Origin: Axinella damicornis
Taxonomy: Eukaryota; Porifera; Demospongiae; Axinellida; Axinellidae
NCBI GenBank assembly: GCA_963931865.1
Contig: OZ007505.1
Span: 10,839,474 to 10,903,473, forward strand
DNA length: 64,000 bases
Direction of reading: 5' to 3'
Positions 56,485 to 64,000 of the stretch are shown here, one piece after another. Every line of letters starts with the position of its first letter. Within the stretch, counting starts at the first letter, position 1. Made by a program: the position numbers and the translations under genes. The notes under the pieces are model-generated. The model ran no database searches and was not told the DNA's origin. It worked only from the letters and a program-made list of their open reading frames with translations.

Positions 56485-56665
56485 TGTGGCCAAGTGGTTA
56501 AAGCACTCGATTGTGGTGTGAGAGACCACACGTTCGAGTCCCACGTACCTGTTACACCCCAGGATTTCTGGTTTCCCTTCCCAGGAGAGGCTTCGAATAA
56601 GCTTCCTGCCAATCATGCCCATCTGGGGAAATTTCGTAAAGAAAGAAAAAAAATGCAATGATTTA
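56485..56665 (+). repeat. tRNA-derived SINE-like element
   Basis: Contains an A-box-like TGGCCAAGTGG and, about 40 bases on, a B-box-like GTTCGAGTCCC, followed by about 90 bases of non-tRNA body and an A-rich tail (GTAAAGAAAGAAAAAAAATGC). This is the usual layout of a tRNA-related SINE. It does not fold as an obvious functional tRNA. Confidence 0.65.
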
Positions 56666-57211
56666 GTGAGCACTGTTCTCACCAAGGATACCAATACCGA
56701 TACCTCATGGGGCATCTGCAGTAATTTTACCTTTGCATGCTTGAGGCTCATTCCCATGCTCAAACGAATGGCAAAGAAGTACGAAAGGTGGGTGGTGGCT
56801 TGAGATACATGTTGCTTTCTGGCCCAAGTGTGGGGTTTGGAGAGTATGGGTTTATGTACTCTCTATACTTTGGGATACGTAAGAAGCCTGGTACAGGTAC
56901 TAGAGTGTCTATTGTTGAAAGTATCAAACAAGTACATAACGGGCAGTCTGCTGCTTAGCCTGATTTCCAGGCTGTTCAAACCTCCAGTCTTTGCAGTACG
57001 TGCAAATATGGAAGCGGAATGACTGGGAGATTTGGTCATGTGTGGTGATGTCAGCTAGACTGAGGATAGACACACGTGGAATGGTGCCCGACCATAATAC
57101 TTTGGTTTCACATCAATATACATGCTGCAAATTAGGAGGTGTTGAAAGCCTTGGAATGAGTGTACATCATTATACAAGGGATCTATGTATGATATTAACA
57201 CTATTCCACAG

Positions 57212-57348
57212 TTGGCCATAGCAGAAGTGACGGTGATCGTGTTCATGTAGAGACATTCGACACATATGTGCTTGATGTGATCCAGCATGTGGAGAGGATG
57301 AAGAGAGAGCACTTGGACATCCCCTGCTTCCTCATGGGACATTCAATG
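57212..57348 (+). CDS. MGLL: Monoglyceride-lipase-like, exon 3 (nucleophile), copy 2
   Basis: 137 bp after TTCCACAG; with the previous exon it gives HDHVGHSRSDGDR, then FDTYVLDVIQHVERMKREHL and IPCFLMGHSM, ending exactly at the nucleophile elbow (G-H-S-M) at a GTCAGT donor in phase 0. The Ser is the expected catalytic residue. The following exon (cap region, about 60 residues starting G-G-A) should lie before 60578, but I could not find it. Confidence 0.85.
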
Positions 57349-59172
57349 GTCAGTGCGAGGCAGTATATGATTGGGGCCTTGAAAGGATGTGCAAATCAAT
57401 TATACAGAAGATTAGAATACATAATAGATCCAGCTGCGTGCATGGACCAAGTGCACATAGTCTTGTGCCCTGACCTCTGCTGCTGACCCGGTGTAAAACA
57501 GTTTGGAAGCATGCAGTAGCAATAGTGCATGCTATTTGGCCTTATGATGATGTCTGGAATGTGGGCCATCCAACCACAGCAAAGCTAGATTAATTACTGT
57601 CAGGTTGGATAAAAGTATATGCGGCAATACCAGGGTTCTAGCTTGATAGCAGTGCACCACCACTCTCTCTATCTTGATTTCTTTGATGAAACCACCAATA
57701 GTCTTTGATCCCTGACTCAGTACCACTGTATGCAAGTGGTTTAGCTGCAATACGTTACAGTTTGCATGCATCTCAGCAGTCACGGTTGTTTTAGTACAGC
57801 TTCGGAGTATTAGCTACTTTTAAACTCATTGCTTCCTAGACTAAGTATTGGTTGTACCAGAAGCTGACTGAAACAACACTGCATCCCAGACACCTGCTAC
57901 CACAATCCCCTCCTATTACACTACAGGATGGAGCAGGGCAAGGCAGGGCAGTCTAGTAAATCTCACAGTGTCCCAGATACCAGTCACAATCCCCTGTATC
58001 GTGTCACTGGATGGGATGGAGATACTGTGTGATTCATCCAATATAGAACCACAGTCCCCACAGTCCACCTTGTCCTACATACCACGGTGCCCTTTACATG
58101 GATACCAGCCTCCACTGTTCACCTGGTCCTATTGTACCACAGGATGAGATGTGTACATTCCACTGTGTCCCAGTTGCCAGGCAGCCCACAATCCATTGTT
58201 ACCATGGGATAGCTAGGATGGTACAGTGCATGCAGTAATTGATTCTTCAGTACAAGGAGGGTAGACGGAGGAGTAGGCTGTGGGAGTGAGGTGGGAGTAG
58301 TGAGGAGGATGAAAATGAAGAGAGGAGCCGGGGGGGGGGGGGGGGGGGGGGGGGGGGAAGGGTATGTGGAAGTGAAGGTGAGTAGTGAGACCATTGTCTG
58401 TCCCATCCTGTTGTGCGATGGTATGGTGCACCATCCCATCCGGTGGAGGGGATAATCACCTGGAGTCTGGGACATGTCATCCACACGCTGTCTCCCGTTC
58501 TGCACATTTGACCTCACAATCTTACTAGTTTCATACACGGACCATATGGGTATACGCTGTAGCAATTTTAGTCTGACTTGTACTTTGATGTATACAGTGC
58601 ATACATTAGCCTTGCGAAGCCAAGCATTTCAAGTGAATTAAAGGGCAATCGTAAATCACATTTTGGCTTTTAGACCAGACAGTAAAGGCGAGTATGTACA
58701 TTAGAAGTGCAGGTACCCTTTGGTACGTAAGTATTGGCCTAGCGACAACATAGGTGCTGGCTTCTGAATGGCCTCATGACTTCACTGTGCCTCTCATCCT
58801 GTGGTACAGTAGGATGGGGGATTGTTGCCTCATATCTGGGACACGGTGGTATGTCCTGTGGTACAATAGGACTGGGTGGGCAGGAGGCATTGTGGACTGG
58901 TATCTGAGACATTGTACTGTCCTGCCCAGTTGTGCAGTAGGACAGGTGGTATGGTATAGGGATTGTCACTTTTGTCTGGGACACTACAGATGTACTCCAG
59001 TCTGAGTTTTAGATTTACGGAATCTGTACATGACGTTCGAAGTGTAATGTCATATATTGCATGTATGTGCCAGATTTAGGGAGACAGATAGACACCGCTC
59101 GACACGACTAGTGTGGGGCTTGCTCACGCTTGCCCAATTACCACTTTCTATACCGTTAGTCAAATGCTAATA
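57349..59172. other. Lipase intron; no exon found
   Basis: Repeated TGGTACAATAGGA/GTCCCAG-like words occur between 57890 and 58990, and a 27-bp poly-G run at 58331-58357. The missing cap exon may be here in diverged form, or deleted. Confidence 0.45.
58331..58357. repeat. Poly-G tract
   Basis: About 27 consecutive G in the lipase intron. Confidence 0.9.
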
Positions 59173-59830
59173 GTTGCTAGTCTAATTGCACTGTAGAGAT
59201 ACGTACTTGAGAAGTGCACATGTCTGTTTACCCCAACTGGATATGCAGGGTGGTTTAATAGCATCCCACGTGGCTGTGCAGAGGCAAGACCTCTTCTGTG
59301 GGCTTGTTCTCAGCTCCCCATCCTTACTGCTACAGTCCAGCACCATGAGCATGGGGCCCATTACAGTGAGCAATCAAGCTGTTGTATCCAACTTTGCCTA
59401 TTAGCTAACCAAGTGGTGTAATGTCAGCATTTATAAACTCTGTTGTAAAAGTGACTGTGTGACACGAGGAATCTCAACTATGAGCTAAACCTCAATGCTT
59501 TGCACAAGGCGGTGATCAATCGTACCTTTTGGCCAACTAATTGTTGAGTTCAGAGTGCAACTTGAAACTCTTAAGGATAAGGTCAAAGTTTACTGATTAT
59601 GGCTACAGCACATTTTCTGCTAGAACAAACTTCACCAAGTCTACTGCTATGGGAGATAATAGAGCTGGAACTGAGGTGGTGGATAGTGAGAGTATCTGCT
59701 CAAGGCTCAAGCAATGTGTGCAGTTAAATCCACCCTGGCCAGCTGGAATTGGTTTGGGCCTCTAGCATTTGCTGCATTAAGCAGATATGTTTCCGCTCCT
59801 CTGCCGTGGATCCACTTACTCAATGGTAAG
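59173..59830. repeat. Dispersed block D, copy 2 (also at 22115-22760)
   Basis: Direct match to 22115-22760 with several small indels, here inside the lipase intron. A frame from about 59716 (KSTLASWNWFGPLAF ... PLPWIHLLN, donor AATG|GTAAGA) is open, but its phase does not fit the lipase exons. Confidence 0.8.
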
Positions 59831-59893
59831 AGCGTCTAACTGCTATCCGGATTTGTGGATCTCAGAGCTTTCCACCTTAGCTTGCCTGAAACT

Positions 59894-59969
59894 CTTGCCT
59901 CGTTCCCAGTCGTGTGCCATTTTCAGAAGAACAGCATTCTTCAGGCAGCCGAAACTGGGAATGAGGCTA
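59894..59969. repeat. Foldback element of the TAGCCTCG family
   Basis: TGCCTCGTTCCCAGT at the left, ACTGGGAATGAGGCTA at the right, 76 bp, with a CAGAAGAACAGCATTCTTCAG centre (one base over a clean hairpin). Confidence 0.75.
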
Positions 59970-60350
59970 TAGCTCCTTGAGATTTAGTTGCTATTAATCA
60001 TGTTCAATCACACTGTTACTTGGTCAACACCATAGAAATTCATCACTAAAGCGGTGGCTTCTCTGATGCCGAAGGTTCCTCTCATTCCCTGGAGTACCAA
60101 TGCAGTCAGCAGCATGGAAGAAGAGGTAGGTGTCACTCCTTGCCTCGACCCTCCAAGAAACAGTGAGGTAGTGAAATGGGCAGAGACAGGAAGGTAGTGT
60201 AGATTATGTATGGAAGAGCACCTTGGAGTTTTGTGCTGGACTAGCCGGCATGGGATGTAATTGAAGAATGGCACATTCAATGCTTGATTGCACATTCTAC
60301 ATAATTATTAAAAGAAACATGTAATTTACTACGCAAACCCTGAAATTGAA
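59970..60350. other. Lipase intron; no exon found
   Basis: A minus-strand frame (60295-60008) is open but unassigned. Confidence 0.4.
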
Positions 60351-60577
60351 GTTTGTCCTATTTGTCTGCCCCCAATTGGCCAACATACAACCAGTCTTGT
60401 CTCCCTCCCCTTTCACACTTCCTTTAAATTCTCTCTGCATTTCTCTGTCTACCCTGTTATCACCCAGGATTGTGCTCGTGGTACACATGTATGTGGGTAG
60501 AGCCTGGCTACAGTATTAAAATTAATGCTGTGGCAACAGACAATCTAATCATGCCAATGCCATCCCACCCTCCATAG

Positions 60578-60793
60578 GTGCAGGCGTTCGAGATCGATCC
60601 TCTGATTTATCATGGTTTGATCAAATTTGGCTGGGCAAGTGCTTTGGTTGAATCAGTTGAGCAGATTCAGGAAAGTATGCACAATATTTGCCTTCCAGTT
60701 CTCCTTATCCATGGCAAGGAAGATACGATGGTGCCCATTTCCTGTTCTGAGTTTGCTTACAGAAGTGTCAGCAGTGATGACAAAACACTTGAA
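60578..60793 (+). CDS. MGLL: Monoglyceride-lipase-like, penultimate exon, copy 2
   Basis: Same 72-codon phase-0 exon as 236-451, with the catalytic Asp in HGKEDTMVP; donor GTAAGT at 60794. In this copy it is downstream of exons 1-3, so a nearly full gene is present. Confidence 0.83.
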
Positions 60794-61037
60794 GTAAGTT
60801 AATGGTAAACCTAGCTAATCTATTTTGTTAGTGGGCTAGCTCAATCTGCTGCTAATTCATCCACACAAAGAAAGGTATACATGTACAAGAATCGTAAGGT
60901 TTCTTCAGAAGATGTGGAGTTTCTTCCGAAGAGCACCAGCTTTGACAGTGCATACCTTTGTTTCAGAAAACTGCAGCTTCGCTTATGGATCTTCCAGAGC
61001 TCGGTTTGCTTAGGCCTTCTGTAGCTGTGTCTTCTGG

Positions 61038-61145
61038 TAGCCTCGTTTCCAGGTCGTTCCCACTGCCAGTATTTGATCGCTTCCACTGTATTTCATACTG
61101 GAAGTGATCAAATGCTGGCGGTGGGAACGGCTGGGAACAAGGCTA
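61038..61145. repeat. Foldback MITE of the TAGCCTCG family, copy 2
   Basis: Orthologous insertion to 1203-1310. Confidence 0.85.
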
Positions 61146-61435
61146 GCCTTCTGGAGCTGGGTTTGTGACAGAAACCTGGACCAGCGACGGAAAATCTCAG
61201 CATCAATTCGTATACGTATACAAAGCAACAATTACCAAGATATATTCCTAGTCTAGTACTGTTTCTCCATGGCTTCCTCAAGTTTCAAGTTACTTAACAA
61301 GTCTACAAATCAACTCCACTAAATTTGGTTTGTCATACGAATTAGAATACTTGAACTGCTTTGAATATACTTTCACTACCTAATAATTATAGTGCATGCT
61401 GTAATGTGATGGGTTATTACTTGTCTTCATTATAG

Positions 61436-61543
61436 GTGTTTGAGGATAGTCGTCATGAAGTGCTTCATGACATAGGGCAAGAGAGAGCAAGACAGCTAAT
61501 CGTAGACTGGATTTTGGATCACTGGATCAATATTGTTCGTTAG
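61436..61543 (+). CDS. MGLL: Monoglyceride-lipase-like, terminal exon, copy 2
   Basis: 36 codons ending in TAG at 61541-61543, with the catalytic His in SRHEVLHD. Identical in protein to the copy-1 exon. Confidence 0.83.
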   Translation: MFEDSRHEVLHDIGQERARQLIVDWILDHWINIVR

Positions 61544-62036
61544 GCTTTTAGAGTACATGAAATGTGCAGCTTTGTATAAGTAGAATGGAATTGACAGACA
61601 TAATTTTAGTTAGATTGATAGTACTATTATATGTGAAGAGAGAACTACGTCGCCTTGATGGACATGTGAACCTACTGCTCGGGGCAGCACCATTCATACT
61701 TGCATGTGTTGTTGATATCATGCCGTGAATTATGGTGGATGCCAATGTGAGTGATCACAGTGCTTATGATCATGACTTACCGAAGGTATAATAATAATTA
61801 CGATAATGTTGAGGTACCACCCACTTTGGTATGATGCGATGTGAGTGACCAAGTTCAGCCCTAATTATTTTAGAGTGTGAGAAAGAAACAATTCTTATCA
61901 TAAGAGTAGCTATCAGATACAGAGTGAATGGGTGCATCATATACAATATTCAGATACTGACAGATAGATGTACTGGTAGATAATAACATGTACCACTGGA
62001 CACTAGGAACACCAGCGCTAGCGACACCTTGGACCC
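61544..62036. other. Lipase 3' flank, no gene
   Basis: Matches copy 1 at 1636-1725 and then at 2807-3204; the 1.1-kb stretch between is absent. Confidence 0.7.
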
Positions 62037-62335
62037 CTCCCCCCTACCTACCCCCACCCACACCCCCTACCTACCCCCCACCCACACCCCCTACCTACCC
62101 CCCACCCACACCCCCTACCTACCCCCCACCCACACCCCCCACCCACACCCCCTACCTACCCCCCACCCACACCCCCTACCTACCCCTCACCCTACCTACC
62201 CCCCACCCAGGCTCCACCCCCCCACCCAGGCTCCACCCCACCACCCAGGCTCCACCCCCCACCCAGGCTCCACCCCCCACCCAGGCTCCACCCCCCCACC
62301 CAGGCTCCACCCCCCCACCCAAGCTCCACCCCCCG
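62037..62335. repeat. C-rich minisatellite, copy 2
   Basis: Same two repeat units as 3205-3770 but about half as long. Confidence 0.93.
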
Positions 62336-62623
62336 CCCATGCAGTTAAGGCCAGCTAAGGTTATGTTAGGGTGAAGGCTCCCTAACTCTAACATAACCCT
62401 AGCTAATCCTAACCCGAGTGACTAACACTCTACTTGACTCGCTTTATATACCTACCAAACCGGAAATGTTTTAATAATAAATTATTCGGGCAGCGCGTGC
62501 ACGCTATTCCGCGAGACAACGCGCGCGCGAATTTGATTGGTTGGAATTCCCAGGCTACTGTGCACGCGCGGACTGATGCCAGCGATGAACGTGATTGCGT
62601 CTCTGTCGTTTCCACATGCCGCA

Positions 62624-62697
62624 ATGGCTGCCAAGGAGGAATGGAATTATAGCTGGATCGGAGCCCTGGTGTTGACGAAGAGGAAGAAACAGTTCAG
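62624..62697 (+). CDS. Hypothetical gene, candidate first exon, copy 2
   Basis: Same 74-bp exon as 4045-4118, same start context and donor; D-to-I change at residue 12. Confidence 0.35.
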
Positions 62698-63195
62698 GTA
62701 TAGACTGGGGTGCTGTTGATTCAGTAGAACGTGTAAATGAAACCGTTGTAAAGCGGCAAAGTTTGAAGGATCCAGCTTCAGACTTTGTAGCGATTCAGCG
62801 GCTAGAGCGCAGTCTACTGGTTGCTGGTTACTGAAGCTACAGTAGTTGGTCATATGCATAGGCAACGCACGAACTGGTTGTTCATAATCAGTATTAATCT
62901 ATTAATTAAGTAGGTGGTGGTATGTACTAGCTAATTGCGTAGCTGTTCATCATGCACAGTCGAGCCACCGCAAGGACCCTGTCTCTTCAATTGTCATGGC
63001 ATTAATATTGGTTGTCTTCGGGCTATATCCATCCATGTACAGAAGGGGCTCATCTGGAGGCACAAAGTAGCTTCATAAAGAAACAGTGAAACAGGTGAGA
63101 AACCACAGGAGATTATTGGGAGCTAGGCTATCATTTTTGGTCATCACTCTTCATACTTCCCTGCATCCATGCACAACAGAACACCAAGATTGGAT

Positions 63196-63196
<1 letters not shown>

Positions 63197-63236
<40 letters not shown>
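63197..63236. repeat. Poly-G tract, copy 2
   Basis: About 40 consecutive G, against about 23 in copy 1. Confidence 0.9.
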
Positions 63237-63286
63237 CTTTCCACTTCTGACCACGCCCCTTGTTTACACGTGGATCCGACTTACAG

Positions 63287-63683
63287 TGTTGGAAGCAGCA
63301 GCAGCAAGCTCATGAAGCTCACTGCTGGACCTTTTCTAGCGGTAAACAAGCTTATGACAGTCAGAATGAATCAGATACAGAGTCAACTCGTGCTGGGGAC
63401 GAAAATGGTTCTCACTTCAGACCACGGTGCGTGCACGGCGAATCTTCATCGGACTCTGACTTTCACGACTAGTCACACTTACCTTTCCACGTCGAGAGTG
63501 AGACGTTCACGGACGCCACAGAAACCAGAAAGCAGTGAGTGCAGTGCAAAAGCACGAAGGTGCTACGAGAGCCCATCTAGACAACTAGAAAATGACGGTG
63601 AAAAAACTTTTCCGCACTTTGCGCGGATTGGATCAGCACTTCACACCTCTGTTCACCACTGCACTGGATACCTTCACCTGTAG
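63287..63683 (+). CDS. Hypothetical gene, candidate second exon, copy 2
   Basis: Same 397-bp open segment as 4691-5087 after TTACAG, with a V-to-M change; still open to TAG. Confidence 0.3.
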
Positions 63684-63827
63684 CTGGATGATATAGCCTC
63701 CCCTTTAAATTTTCCCTGGATCCGCCCATGAACACTGCTACTTGCCATACAGTAGTCGCATGTTACTGGTGACCTTCATTTAAGCAAATCCATTGTTTTG
63801 GTGTTGAGTCTACCTGTCATGCAACCA

Positions 63828-63977
63828 ATGTTGAAAGTAAGGAAGGACTTTCCTGCATATAGGAGTGCCTATAGGTGTGATCTACGCAGGAACAAACTGC
63901 ACAAGGAGCAACCGAAACTTCAAATGGTCAGACTGGACTGGCGTGTGGGCGGTGTGGATACAGAGAAGCTCTGGTGA
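63828..63977 (+). CDS. Short ORF of unknown function, copy 2
   Basis: Same 49-residue frame as 5232-5381, one silent difference. Confidence 0.2.
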   Translation: MLKVRKDFPAYRSAYRCDLRRNKLHKEQPKLQMVRLDWRVGGVDTEKLW

Positions 63978-64000
63978 TTATGGTACCCGTCTAGTCCGTA

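Larger units (their letters stand above)
60351..64000. repeat. Segmental duplication, copy 2
   Basis: Direct copy of 1-5403, lacking two internal segments (about 0.5 and 1.1 kb). It runs to the window end at a point equal to position 5403 of copy 1. Confidence 0.93.

Noticed and set aside
59819..59860. tRNA gene suggested by GGTAAGAGCGTCTAACTGC
   Set aside because: No B box or acceptor stem in place; chance resemblance.

Overview
This is eukaryotic, animal genomic DNA: multi-exon genes with GT-AG introns, (GT)n and poly-G tracts, minisatellites and dense DNA transposons. The gene content points to a demosponge. It has Death-domain and NACHT-LRR (NLR) genes that carry a conserved region between the Death and NACHT parts, 2A-peptide leader exons (D-V/I-E-x-N-P-G-P), a long ankyrin-repeat exon, a CARF/MULE-type transposase relative and an adhesion-GPCR tail. 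The species call is an inference from family resemblance. No coordinate was checked by database search or transcripts.

Layout. 1-5403 and 60351-64000 are two direct copies of one block: the last two exons of a monoglyceride-lipase-like gene, a C-rich minisatellite, a poly-G run and a two-exon hypothetical gene. 6.5-7.6 kb holds a decayed Penelope-like retroelement on the minus strand. 8.4-11.2 kb (gene A) and 15.1-21.5 kb (gene B) are paralogous innate-receptor genes, each beginning with a 2A exon and a Death-domain exon. Both are damaged; in B an apparent 11-bp deletion removes the Walker A lysine/serine codons. 22-24 kb holds a repeat block and the 3' exons of an adhesion GPCR. 25-31.6 kb is mostly nested non-autonomous transposons.

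32.0-48.9 kb is the most interesting locus (gene C). I infer one gene whose eight exons agree in splice phase: a 2A leader, a complete Death domain, the same conserved pre-NACHT region as gene B, acidic linkers, and a 755-codon exon with 21 ankyrin repeats, but no NACHT. An alternative terminal exon at 38761 would give a short 606-residue form without ankyrins. Its introns carry a duplicated linker exon split by a transposon that is itself split by a hAT-like element, an eight-unit 65-bp minisatellite, and a 4.8-kb TIR element that contains a 2.9-kb TIR element. The inner element holds a PHD-finger/transposase half on the plus strand and a second transposase-like half on the minus strand.

50.7-52.7 kb is a CARF/MULE transposase pseudogene. 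55.4-61.5 kb is the second, nearly complete monoglyceride-lipase-like gene, with all three triad residues visible; I could not find its cap-region exon. A foldback family ending in TAGCCTCGTTCCCAG is scattered through the whole window.

How the genes fit together: A, B and C look like members of one expanded receptor family that shares an exon plan (2A leader, Death, linker, conserved region) and differs in its 3' module (LRR versus ankyrin). Frequent pseudogenes, intronic minisatellites and nested transposons suggest fast birth-and-death evolution.
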